Assembly (NCBI GenBank): GCA_024036415.1
Contig: JAMWET010001943.1
Span: 100,001 to 164,000, forward strand
Source: Prochilodus magdalenae
Taxonomy: Eukaryota; Chordata; Actinopteri; Characiformes; Prochilodontidae
DNA length: 64,000 bases
Direction: 5' to 3'
The notes beneath the pieces were generated by a model. The model did not search any database, was not told the DNA's origin, and saw only the letters and a list, made by a program, of their open reading frames with translations. Position 1 is the stretch's first letter. Each line of letters opens with the position of its first letter. Position numbers and translations under genes: made by a program. Of the stretch, positions 1 to 10,985 are shown one piece after another.

Positions 1-199
1 GTGCATTGCAATAACCAAGTCTAGTTCACAATAAAATCACGTATAACATTTTTATTAAAAGATTTTAAAAAGGGACAAATACAACCCATTTTAAATCACT
101 GTTAATAATCAAACTTAGAGGTTTTAAAAGTTTATATACATTAACCCAAAAAACATCACAGGGGGATCACAAGCAGCACTGGGACCAGAAATCATGACT

Positions 200-760
200 T
201 CAGTTTTATTCTCATTAAAATCATTTAAAATTTAGGCCATTCAGGCTTTAATGTCCTCAACAGCCCAACGGTGGTTTTAAAAGTGCAGGTAAACTTGAGT
301 ATCATCTGCAAAGCACTGAAAAAAATTGTCATATTTTATTATGACCCTAAAAAACCCCTAATACAATAAAAATAGAACTGGTCTGAGAATTGAGCCCTGA
401 GGGACTCCACAAAAAAAGAGGCGGTGAGGAAGATACAAAGCTGCCAGGGCTGACAGAAAAACTCCTGTCAGACAAATAAGATCTGAACCACTCCAGGGCA
501 GTACCACTAATGCTGACACAGGACTCCGAGTCAAAGATTAAGATACCATGGTCTACTGTCGCGAAGGCAGCGTTACGGCCTGAAAGTAGAAGAAGCACAG
601 AATCCCCTGAATCCGTAGCCAATAAGAAATCATTAAGAACCCTTAAACGTGCGGATTCTGTGCTGTGAAGGGCTTTGAATCCAAACGGGGACACCTTTAA
701 CACCTATATCTGATAAACATGGCACAACTTTCATTAAGACTTTGGATAAAAACAGGAGAC
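200..760 (-). mobile_element. Decayed LINE (L2/CR1-like) reverse transcriptase fragment
   Basis: Minus-strand pieces in separate frames carry reverse transcriptase motifs in the right order: SPFGFKALHSTESARLRVL and NAAFATVDHGIL with GTALEWFRSYLSDR (347-703), GVPQGSILRPVLF (about 409-363), and CFADDTQVYL (about 316-283), the last equivalent to the catalytic YADD. Frameshifts between the blocks and Y to C in YADD show it is dead. Flanking bases 1-200 and 760-980 are AT-rich and may be element tails. Confidence 0.8.
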
Positions 761-984
761 AGTTTTAAACTGGTCTAAAATTAAAGAGGACTGAGGTTTT
801 CAGATTTAGATTTTCGATCAGTGGTTGAACTGCACACTAATAATTCGCTGGTACGACACCTTTGGCGAGACTGATGATTCAGAATACGCTTTCATCCAGT
901 AGAAAACCTTGCTCGGGCAGTGTCTGAGCTGATGGCAGGTTTCAGACCCTAACCTTGTTATACTAGCTGGGAAACATTATCCAA

Positions 985-1055
985 TGGAACACTAAGCATG
1001 GTTGTAGAGCGCTCTGGATAGTACCGTCTGCTAAACGTCTTAAATGTAAATGTAG
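985..1055 (+). repeat. SINE/LINE tail fragment
   Basis: The stretch 'gctctggatagtaccgtctgctaaacgtc' is a diverged copy of the common fish SINE tail seen complete at 51.2 kb and 45.7 kb. Confidence 0.5.
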
Positions 1056-1332
1056 TTTTATATCAATATCTATGGGGTAAGCTGCAGATCTGCAGATATA
1101 TATACCAAGTATGTATTTCCCAGTGTTATTGATTAAACTGTTAGTCAGTAATAACTATGTTATAAACTACACACAAGTGTCAAACCAACAAACCAAAATT
1201 TGGTTCACAGTTTGAAGCAATTTTTAATTTTTTTTTTTTAATAAATTAAGTGTTATTCAATAATCAAAAATGTTTGGTTTATTTAATTTTTTTGGGCTTT
1301 TTTCAAAAAAAAAAAAAAAATTTGGTGAAGTG

Positions 1333-1515
1333 ACCGAATGACCTATTGCCATCATATCTTTATCAGTATAAGACTGGATTCACATTTGAGACCTAACCAG
1401 GACCTTCTATTTGACTCTGTGCTTGTGATACTACTACAGCTGGTGATTACAGAGCACACATGTCCGCACAGTCCAGAGAGAAACTGACCTTCACTGGGTA
1501 AAGGATGCACAAGAT
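1333..1515 (+). repeat. Dispersed repeat, third copy of the 4.6/5.2 kb sequence
   Basis: 'catcatatctttatcagtat' through 'gtccagagagaaactgacct' matches 4575-4745 and 5228-5395 with scattered differences. Family not recognised. Confidence 0.7.
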
Positions 1516-1779
1516 GAATGGACCAAAAGACTACAATGGTTTTTAATGTACAGTAGGTTTACCCTTCTCCTGTAAAGGTATTACGCTGGATGTTGGAGAA
1601 GGTTTGCTGGTTCTGGACATAACTCCTGCACGGTCAGTAAGCGGTACTGAGAGCCAGTGTTGAGATGGCTGGGTATAGAGGGGGAAACATAGAAAAGGCT
1701 AAAGGTGAGCACTTTTCTGCTGCAAGCAAAACAGATATGTGTCACGTCGACTGCACACTGGTTCTCTCTCAGCAGTGCC

Positions 1780-1781
1780 AA

Positions 1782-1833
<52 letters not shown>

Positions 1834-2038
1834 GGCACAGAAGCACATAAAAAAAGGAGAAGTAGTCGTAGTAGTAGTAGTTTTGTGTGTGTGTGTGTGT
1901 ATGTGTGTGTGGTTAGCGTAAGAGTGCTGGGGGCACAAAATGAAAACAACTTGCAAGTCACTTCCCCTCCACACACACACGTACACCAACACACACATCA
2001 ACACACACACACACACACACACACACACGTACACACAG

Positions 2039-2070
<32 letters not shown>
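1780..2070. repeat. CA/GT microsatellite cluster
   Basis: (CA)n at about 1783-1828, (GT)n at about 1882-1911, and (CA)n with ACGTAC interruptions at 1970-2067. All open frames here are repeat translations. Confidence 0.95.
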
Positions 2071-2184
2071 GGACAAAAGAGAGAAAGTGTTGCTTGTGTT
2101 CAGAATTTGCAACCTTTCACTGTTAAAGGCGTCTGCACACAAACACCCTGCAATATGTTTATAGAGCTTTTACATATGAACTCA

Positions 2185-2342
2185 ACCAGAGAGAGAGCAA
2201 GAGAGAGAGGGGGGTACAGAGGGAGATAGTGAGAGGGAAGGAAGAGATAGATGTTGGAGAACGTGTGAAAGAGATATGCTGAGGATTTAGCACCTTTAAG
2301 ACAGGGAAGAAAACAGGATAGAGAGGTGAGAGGGAGAGAGAG

Positions 2343-2379
<37 letters not shown>

Positions 2380-2960
2380 ACAGGGAGAGTGCAATGAACT
2401 GAGAACGAGAGGAGAGAGAGAGAAAGGGAAGAAAAAGAGAAGTGAAGACAAAAAAGGGAGATAGATAGAGAGAAATGGGCAAGGAGGACTAAAGAAGAGA
2501 GAGACGGAGTAATGCAGAAACAAACAGAGAAAGAAAAGGGAAGACAAAAGAGAGGAAAGGGTAGACAGGTGAGAGAAAATAAAGACTGACGATGGATACT
2601 GCAGCAAGAAAGTGAGGGACACAGGGAAAATGGAAAGAGAGAGAGAGCGAGAGAGAAATGGGGAAGAAAAACAGGTAGATAGATGAACAGAGAGAGAGAG
2701 ATGGAATTAGCATAAATGACTAAAGAAGAGAAAGACAAAAAGGGAAAGAGATGCAGGAAGATAGAAGAAATAGAAAGACAGCGAAAACAGAGAGAGAAAA
2801 ACAGAAAGATAGAAAAGAGGAAGGAATGAGCAAGGAGAGAGAAGAGCAAGAGGTATACAGGGAAAAAGGAGTGAATGAGAGAGAGACAGAGAAAGGGATA
2901 CGTATTAGAAATAGGTACTAAAGGAGAGAGAGAAAGAGGGGAAGAGACACCGACGCGTTC
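2185..2960. repeat. Purine-rich (GA) tract
   Basis: Nearly continuous G/A on the plus strand with GAGAGA cores (for example 2334-2376 and 2638-2660). Minus-strand open frames are Leu/Ser repeat translations. Confidence 0.9.
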
Positions 2961-3194
2961 TCATTCACTCCAGGTTATTTTACTGGTTTTATTTTAGAAC
3001 CCAAGACTGTTTGAATTTATCCGTGTTCACGTAGGCAGGCCTGTATCATATACACTGAATTAGGAACACTAATCTAGAACCCAGATCCAATACTACATCA
3101 CAGTACACCTCATCAGTCAATCATCTGTCAGTCACTCTTATTCAGAAACCTACACTGATACGTAAAGTGAAGTGCACGTGGGGTGAGACATGTC

Positions 3195-3195
<1 letters not shown>

Positions 3196-3226
<31 letters not shown>

Positions 3227-3448
3227 CGTGTGCGTGTTTGTGTGTAGCGGGGGTTAGGACAATCTCCTTTCACTGTGTTTAAATTGACAACATGTGAAAC
3301 TTCCTTCGCCTGTGTCAGCAAATGGTCACACACACACACACAGAATGGAAAATACGCTCAGTGTTCTCCACCCCCCCGCCACCACCCCCACCCCCCAACC
3401 ACAGCGCAATAAAACTGGGAAGCCACTGCTCTGGGTTCCCCTTCTCAT

Positions 3449-3485
<37 letters not shown>

Positions 3486-3625
3486 TAGCGTAAAGCTAGC
3501 ATTATCAGAACACTGCACTTGGGTAATGTGTCATCAGAACAACACGGGCTGTAGACAGACTTAAAGAGAGATAAGAACCAAAACCACAGAGAGAGAGAGA
3601 GCAAGAGAGAGAGAGAGAGAGAGAG

Positions 3626-3670
<45 letters not shown>
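3196..3670. repeat. GT and GA microsatellites
   Basis: (GT)n at about 3197-3225, (GA)n at 3448-3483 and 3586-3668, separated by short unique sequence with a C-rich run at 3371-3399. Confidence 0.9.
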
Positions 3671-3897
3671 AGTGGAAAGGATTGAAGCACAGAAGGTCTG
3701 AAAGATAAGACGCTACTCCTGTGCATGAATATTGGGGGGTGGCGGGCGGGGGGTGTTAAGACAGTACACCGAGACACCCACAGAAGCTCAGTGGAAACAG
3801 TACCTTTTGAGACTTCAGGCCTTTGAGACTTCCTAACTCAAGCGACATCAAACTTCAGCTGTAGTGACACGAAGCAGTCAGTCTCTCGGGGTAATCA

Positions 3898-5400
3898 AAG
3901 CTACACTAGGTGTGTTTTGGGGGTTTGGCGACCTCTCTGGTGGAAATGTGACACTGCACATTTGTAAGATGCACCATTTTGCTACACTTTCTAAGTTGAA
4001 CCATGTTTTTTGCTGAAGCGCCACAAAATAATGGTGTCCCTCGTTTGGAGGGTGTGAGAGGTGCACCCCAATCATTACTTTGGCCAGTCCACCTGTCTTC
4101 CATATACGTTCCAGTTCTGGTGCTTTCAGGTGCCGTCGTTTTAACGCTCTCCTCCTTCCAATGTTCTGGACCCTATCTTGGTGTCCAGGGAGTAGGCTTT
4201 GCCCCTGCCGTCCATATTCAGCAAGATCTGACCAATTGCTTCAAGACCTGGGCCCCGTATGGGGCCTACACCAAAGACTAATAGATGTTATGCATCAAAT
4301 TATTCACTGTATCAATGATTATATCATCTTTTTTGTCATAACTTTTGCCTATGTGGCCGTAATAAACCTCACCATGTTCATCCTCTACAAATGTAGACTT
4401 TGCAGCATGGTGTGCCCAACAACTGAAGATGTTAGAAAACATGTTTGTAGTTCCAAGCATGCCGAACTCGTTTAAATCAACGTTTTGTCGAGGCTGAAAT
4501 GCTACGACTGTTAGCAAGCTGAACGAGTGTTCAAAGAGAACTGAGTCAAAACTTGGTGAAGGACTTCTCAAGGCTATCGTCATCATATCTTCATCAGTAT
4601 AATGCTGGATTCACGTTTGAGACCTAAACGTTGAGTTGGACCTTCTTTTTGACTCTGTGCTAGTGATGCTAACACAGCAGGGAATTAGAAAGAATGCATG
4701 TCCACATAGTCCAAAGTGAAACTGACCATCACTGTATATATAATGCACAAAAGCTACACTAGGTGTGTTTTGGGGGGTTTGGCGACCTCTCTGGTGGAAA
4801 TGTGACACTGCACATTTGTCAGATGCACCATTTTGCTACAGTTTCTAAGTTGAACCACGTTTTTTGCTGAAGCGCCACAAAATAATGTTGTCTCTCGTTT
4901 TGATGGGTGTGTGAGAGGTGCACCCCAATCATTAATCTGGCCAGTCACAATCTGCCACCTGTCTTCCATATACGTTCCAGTTCTGGTGCTTTCAGGTGCC
5001 GTCGTTTTAACGCTCTCCTCCTTCCAACGTTCTGGACCCTATCTTGGTGTCCAGGGAGTGGGCTCTGCCCCTGCCGTCCATATTCAGCAAGATCTGACCA
5101 ATTCCAATGCATGCCGAACTCGTTTAAATCAACGTTTTGTCGAGGCTGAAATGCTACGACTGTTAGCAAGCTGAACGAGTGTTCAAAGAGAACTGAGTCA
5201 AAACTTGGTGAAGGACTTCTCAAGGCTATCGTCATCATATCTTCATCAGTATAATGCTGGATTCACGTTTGAGACCTAAACGTTGAGGTGGACCTTCTTT
5301 TTGACTCTGTGCTAGTGATGCTAATACAGCTGGGAATTAGAATGAATGCATGTCCACATAGTCCAGAGTATATATAATGCACAAGGCTTCTTTTATTGTA
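3898..5400 (+). repeat. Tandem duplication of an unidentified dispersed repeat
   Basis: Unit A starts at 3898 ('agctacactaggtgtgtttt') and unit B at 4750. The B copy repeats the A sequence but lacks about 215 bp corresponding to roughly 4240-4455. The shared 3' part (4464-4745 and 5115-5395) also occurs alone at 1333-1515. Short open frames in it are not conserved between copies. Confidence 0.8.
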
Positions 5401-5629
5401 GGACACATGCGGAGCTCGTTTAGACCACATGGTTGGCTCAAATGAGTCAATTAATGGAGGACTCCAACGACTCCAAGACTCATGACTCACCAAAGAAGCC
5501 AGTGGGAAGGTGTTTCAGCTTCTGACCACTGAATCCAGTTAAATGTGTTCCAAAAGATCAAAAGGTTTGTTGTTCTTTGTTTGTTGTTGTGTATATTGTT
5601 TATAGTTATGTTAAATAGACAAGCCTGGC

Positions 5630-6256
5630 AGTACAGAAGCTTGGTGGGTAGGTTTGACATTGCGAGACACGCCAATGGTTCAAGTTTTTACGCTCAGCCG
5701 CGCATGTGAAGTAAGCAAGAATGGGCCTTATATATGGAACGCAGACTGTTACAACAACTGCCCTTAACGTCACGTCTATGTCGCCAAAGACTGCAATGGT
5801 GTCGTGCCAGACTGGCATGGAGTGACTCCGAATGGCAGCAATGACCAGTCTTGGTGGAGACGACCAACGAATCCGTGTGTGGAGACACCGTGGTGAGGGC
5901 CAAGACGGACGGTTTGTTGTCACATGTCACACGTCCAGAAGGCCTGGTGTCACTCCACCTCCACCCCTACCGCACCATCTGCAGGAACTGAGTGAGAATA
6001 TTCAAGCTGCATAGGATGGATTATCACAGGACACCATTAGGAACCTCTACAGCTCCATGCCGTGATGTCGGGCATGTTGTGTTGGCAAAGATGGCCGCCC
6101 AACTCCATACTGAGAGACACTTCTGTTATGTAGCTCAATAAAAACTGATCATATCAGTCTAAATGTATTATTATTTATTGTTCCTGGTAACCTTTATCTT
6201 TCTTCCCAACAGCACCGCAATCCCACACTTCCTTCTGCATGCAGCTACTCTTTGGA
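5630..6256 (+). mobile_element. Degenerate Tc1-like transposon
   Basis: The plus strand contains the Tc1 transposase segment 'LGGDDQRIRVWRHRGE' (about 5846-5900) in a decayed frame. The right end ('ccttctgcatgcagctactctttgg') resembles the terminal repeat at 19.6 and 50.6 kb. It is shorter than a full 1.3-1.6 kb Tc1 element. Confidence 0.75.
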
Positions 6257-6265
6257 TGATAAGTA

Positions 6266-6798
6266 CAGGGGTTGGACAATGAAACTGAAACACCTGTCAT
6301 TTTAGTGTGGGAGGTCTCATGGCTAAATTGGACCAGCCTGGTGGCCAATCTTCATTAATTGCACATTGCACCAGTAAGAGCAGAGTGTGAAGGTTCAGTT
6401 AGCAGGTAAGAGCACAGTTCTGCTCAAAATACTGCAATGCACACAACATTATGGGTGACATACCAGAGTTCAAAAGAGGACAAATTGTTGGTGCACGTCT
6501 TGCTGGCGCATCTGTGACCAAGACAGCAAGTCTTTGTGATGTATCAAGAGCCACGGTATCCAGGGTAATGTCAGCATACCACCAAGAAGGACAAACCTCC
6601 ACCAGCATCACGTAGTGACCTGGCCACTATCCTGCAGGAAGAATGGCTTAAAATCCCTCTGACCACTGTGCAGGACGCAGTATATGTCATTCCCAAGTCC
6701 AACTGACGCTGTATTGGCCGCAAAAGGAGGCCCTACACCATACTAATAAATGATTGTGGTCTAAAACCAGGTGTTTCAGTTTCATTGTCCAACCCCTG
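6266..6798 (+). mobile_element. 533-bp Tc1-like deletion derivative, copy 1
   Basis: Terminal inverted repeats of about 30 bp (caggggttggacaatgaaac and its complement) are bounded by TA on both sides (6264-6265, 6799-6800), the Tc1/mariner target. An intact 54-codon frame at 6451-6615 encodes the helix-turn-helix start of a Tc1 transposase. The last part encodes a transposase C-terminal remnant (DLATILQEEWLKIPLTTVQD, 6619-6680). The DDE catalytic core is missing, so it depends on another transposase. Confidence 0.92.
6451..6615 (+). pseudogene. Truncated transposase, N-terminal helix-turn-helix only
   Basis: A 54-residue frame: MGDIPEFKRGQIVGARLAG, ASVTKTASLCDVSRATVSR, VMSAYHQEG, then a stop. 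It matches the first paired-like DNA-binding helix-turn-helix of fish Tc1 transposases and lacks the second domain and the DDE core. It cannot catalyse transposition; whether it is expressed or binds the terminal repeats is unknown. Confidence 0.75.
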
Positions 6799-6811
6799 TA
6801 TATATCTGTAT

Positions 6812-7048
6812 ATCACCATTGCCAAATACAAAATGCCAAAATGGCAACTTTACAGAAGAGGCCAAAAACACTACTCTTTTAATGAAAGCGGTAAAGAGGT
6901 TGTATTCCAAATGATTTTGGACCATTTCCATTGGTTCCTTCATCTGGAGACTATCACAGGATATAAAGGGCAGCTCCTGGGTTCAAATAATACAGGCGCA
7001 TGAAAATCAACAAAAATGGAGATGGTTGTATTTGGACAGCAATGATGT
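6812..7048 (+). mobile_element. MITE family A copy
   Basis: The left end 'tatcaccattgccaaatac' plus the diagnostic core 'aaaatggcaactttacaga' and the right end 'aaaatggagatggttgtatttggacagcaatgatg' form the inverted-repeat layout also seen at 17.5, 22.6, 34.6 and 39.6 kb. Confidence 0.7.
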
Positions 7049-8117
7049 GCTCCTTTGTGATCTTTGGATAAGAGCTTCAGAACACAGAGCCTTTAAGTGC
7101 AAGTACTATCATATCAAAGTCATATGAGGAATGGCAAGTTACAATTAAGTTTTAGCACAATTATTTAGTGTTCATTTTCCATTCTAAAGACTTTCCCTCT
7201 TCTCAGACCGAATATCTGATATTACTTTCATTTCCATGCAGACTTACCTCAGCAGAAGTCCCTCCACTGGCGACGGCCTATCCTGTGTGCTTTGAGAGGA
7301 CACATACATGCAATACATTCAAGCTCTCAGACACACGCACTCGAACCCCTCGTAAAGAGACCACAGACCTGCAATCATCCCAATACTCTATTACTGTACG
7401 CACATACACGCACGTAGAGTCCTTAAGGACCCAGGGCTGTGTATTCTGAGTGAGAGGATGGACATTTGAGCAGCAGGGGGAAGAGTAAGTCTGTGAGCTA
7501 TGCAAACTACAGCCAGGAGTTCTTAGCACTTAGCATAAATCCTGGTTGTCTATGCAGGTGATTATTTTGGTGCATCTTCAAATGACTATAATTACCCTCC
7601 GTTTTTGAGTGGTCATTTTTGCTGTGCTGGTGTAGATAATGGACATGTGGTCTGAAGAAGATCCCTATTAGGAATTGTCCCTGTCCTACTCACTGGCTAC
7701 ATAGTGAGCTCATTCATCACTAGTCAGTTTCTGGCCACCGGATCATCACTCACCATATATTATTTTCTTTAGTGGACCAAGCAGTGGCGCTGACATGGCA
7801 TCAAGCTCTGTGGTCTGAAAAGAGTGTTCACAAAGGGCTATAGGATGGTTACCATGAACTGTGCATCCACAGATGAGCTTTGCATACATATGAATTAACA
7901 CAAATTCCTATGCACCATTCTCAGAGGTGTTCCTTCATAGCTACTGTAACAGTGGTGCAGAACGCTGTACAAATCCCATTCCTCTTGAAGTGAAATGGCT
8001 ATGATGGGTAATGCATCCCAGGTTCCCAGAGGGTCTGAAGAGATACTCGAAGCTATGTTTACCACCCACTATAATATTAGCATGATTAGCTGATTCTGCT
8101 ATTAGTCCCGGATTATG

Positions 8118-8380
8118 TCTAGAAGGCCTGGTGTCTCTCCACCTTTGCATGGGGTGGATTATCACAGGACCACACCACAGAGTTGTCTGGCATGCAGTAT
8201 TAGCAAACATGGCGGCTTGACGCTATACTAGGAGACACTACTTCTGTATGTGTAGCTCAATAAATATTCTCCATACCAGTCTAGATTTATCATCACTCAC
8301 TGTTCCTGGTAACCTTTATCTTCCTTCCCAACCGCACTGCAATCCCACACTTCCTTCTGGGTGCAGCTATTCTTTTGTTG
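8118..8380 (+). mobile_element. Tc1-like fragment, right half
   Basis: 'agaaggcctggtgtctctcc' through 'ccttctgggtgcagctattc' matches the right halves of the copies at 5.6, 19.0 and 49.9 kb. The left half is missing. Confidence 0.65.
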
Positions 8381-8390
8381 ATGAGTTGGT

Positions 8391-8460
8391 TGATATCATC
8401 ACTGTCCAAAGAAATACTATCTCCATAATAGTAACTTTACAGGAGAGGCTTGCAGAGTTC
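8391..8460 (+). mobile_element. MITE family A, left-end fragment
   Basis: 'gatatcatcactgtccaaag' followed by 'tctccataatagtaactttacaggagagg' is the left end of the family seen at 34.6 kb. Confidence 0.6.
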
Positions 8461-8666
8461 AACAAGTGCAACAAGCTTAATACCACAGATATCATTAGGC
8501 CTTAACACCAACTAGGACCACTGTTACTTCTGCTGGTGCTGCTTCAACACACACACATACGCACACACGCACTCACATGCCCCTGGGCAAAAAAACCCAC
8601 CATCTGACACAACCCACCCAAGACCACAGACACACCCTATGCCACATCTCCACACACACTCCCACT

Positions 8667-8696
8667 CAGACACACACACACACACACACACACTTA
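8667..8696. repeat. CA microsatellite
   Basis: Short (CA)n in a C/A-rich region from 8550 to 8760. Confidence 0.85.
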
Positions 8697-8909
8697 CACA
8701 TCTATGGCACCACACCCAAACACTGTTTTCCACACACAATAATTCAAAAACACTCACACAAAGTGGGTGAAATTAATGTGAGTGTCCAATGCAATTAGAT
8801 CATCCCTCTACAGTACTTTGGGAGCAGCTGTAGACTGACTGTTATTCTGGCACAATGTTCTTACTATGTACAACTGACCTTTTCATGCTCCACCCAATAA
8901 AACAGCCCC

Positions 8910-9010
8910 TGAGGAGAGAAGAGAAGAGAAGAGAAGAGAAGAGAAGAGAAGAGAAGAGAAGAGAAGAGAAGAGAAGAGAAGAGAAGAGAAGAGAAGAGAA
9001 GAGAAGAGAG
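8910..9010. repeat. (GAGAA)n pentanucleotide array
   Basis: About 20 perfect GAGAA units. The left flank 'actgaccttttcatgctcca' (from about 8874) recurs at about 9067 before the next array. Confidence 0.95.
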
Positions 9011-9199
9011 AACTCAATAGTACCTGACTTTGATGACTACAGTACTACAAAACTGAGAAGTCTATGACTGACCTTTTAATGCTCCACCCATGAAAAGGTC
9101 AAAACCACCAAAACAGGATGATAAGAGAAGAGAACCAACTAAACAAGAAGAGTAACAAAAACAAAACAACAACAATGAAACCAGAGGGCAAGAAGACCA

Positions 9200-9503
9200 C
9201 AGAAGAGAAGAGAAGAGAAGAGAAGAGAAGAGAAGAGAACAGAGGAGAGGAGAGGAGAAGAGAGGAGAGGAGAGGAGAGGAGAGAAGAGAAGAGAAGAGA
9301 AGAGAAGAGAAGAGAAGAGAACAGAGGAGAGGAGAGAAGGAAAGAGAAGAGAAGAGAAGAGAAGAGAAGAGAAGAGAAGAGAAGAGAAGAGGAGAGGAGA
9401 GGAGAGGAGAGGAGAGGAGAGGAGAAGAGAAGAGAAGAGAAGAGAAGAGAAGAGAAGAGAAGAGAAGAGAAGAGAAGAGAAGAGAAGAGAAGAGAAGAGA
9501 AGT
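9200..9503. repeat. (GAGAA)n/(GAGGA)n array
   Basis: GAGAA blocks alternate with GAGGA variant blocks (9241-9290, 9390-9423). It is the same motif as at 8.9 and 43.8 kb. Confidence 0.95.
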
Positions 9504-9519
9504 ATTGGAATCAGGATGT

Positions 9520-10109
9520 TGCCAGATTTGCCAGATATCACTCATTTCCCTCCCCGCTTAGTTTTTCTTCTCTACCTTACTCTCCCTCTCTACTTTCATT
9601 ACCCTAAACCAGTTTTAATCTGGTGTGCTGGAGTCTCCCACATCTACCATAGACAGAACGTAGCTCTCCAAATAAAACAGTGGGTCTACCATCAGGATCC
9701 TGTTTTAGTAACCAGAGAGACTCCTACATGTCACCTGAGTCCTCCAAGCATGTTACCTGACGATGTAGAGCCCAGGACTAATCATGTGAAGGCCGTTATC
9801 CTGCTGTATGAGCAGTGCACAGAGAACAGCAGGCTATGGGAAGTTTATATAGACCAGTTGAATGTTGTTTGCTTGATCGATCAGTCTGTTAAAGCAGAAT
9901 TCAAGCTATCCATCATTTCGTGACACATCACTGGCTCAGTTCACCCCAGGACATGTGGCAGACATGGCCATGCACGTGGCCCGAGACTTCATATATGAAT
10001 AAGATAAAGTCATTAGCTTAATGATGTGCACGTGCTGCAGGGGCCATTTCCCAGCTATTATATATATATTATATTATATAGTGTGTCATAACAACATATA
10101 TAACATCAC

Positions 10110-10182
<73 letters not shown>

Positions 10183-10985
10183 TATCTATATATATATATA
10201 TATACTGCATATACAGTATGATGTTCATCAAGTTCATCAAGTTGATTGAATGGGATTCTGGGCCTCCAAGTTCCTTGGAAGTTTAGGCCAGCCCATAAGG
10301 ACTGGCAGTTCTCGGCACCTGCCTTCCTAACCAGCACCCTGGCGGTGTGTCAGCAGCTGGGATCAAACCCCAATCCCTCTGGATCACTGCCAAACTCTCT
10401 GCACCTGGGATCAAGCAATGAGAAACAAGAAGGAGGAAGTGCATCCGCAGTACAAAAGTTATGGGCGGCCATTATGTAATGTTACCATGGTAAAAGGAGA
10501 AGACAGGTGGACAGGTGTGTTTAGAGATGATTAGGTCATCCGACAGGCCATGTGCAGGACGGAGGCCTGATAAGAGTTTAACACCTGCTGACATACACAG
10601 ATACACAATTGCGTAAGCTTCCATCTGCATACAAACACACAGTATGGATTTGATGCAGTCACGGTGACACATCAGTCTGAAGGCTTTGAGGGTTTGCACA
10701 ACAGGAAGCAGCTTATGATAAAAGGTCTATAATGGTGTGTTAGCTTTTCATATGAACGTCTCTTTAAAGAGAAGAAAGAGAAGAGAGGAGGCTCATGCCG
10801 TTCTCCCACAGCTTGCAGAGGCATTCTGAACCTGCAGTGGAAGTTGATATAACAAGGTTTATTTCTAAGCAGTTTCAGACCAATTCTATTGGTCTGTCCA
10901 TCATGAATATTTACTCAACTGACAGGGGAATTGAGCTTTTGAACTGGGTTTTAAAAAAATAAATAAATGTTTTATGTGCAACTAG
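9520..10985. other. No gene seen apart from the TA array
   Basis: Unique-looking AT-balanced sequence. Open frames at 9516-9923 and 10246-10479 show no recognisable domain, splice context or codon pattern. Confidence 0.5.
10090..10205. repeat. (TA)n microsatellite
   Basis: Alternating TA with a few interruptions (tacatatatatc). Confidence 0.95.
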
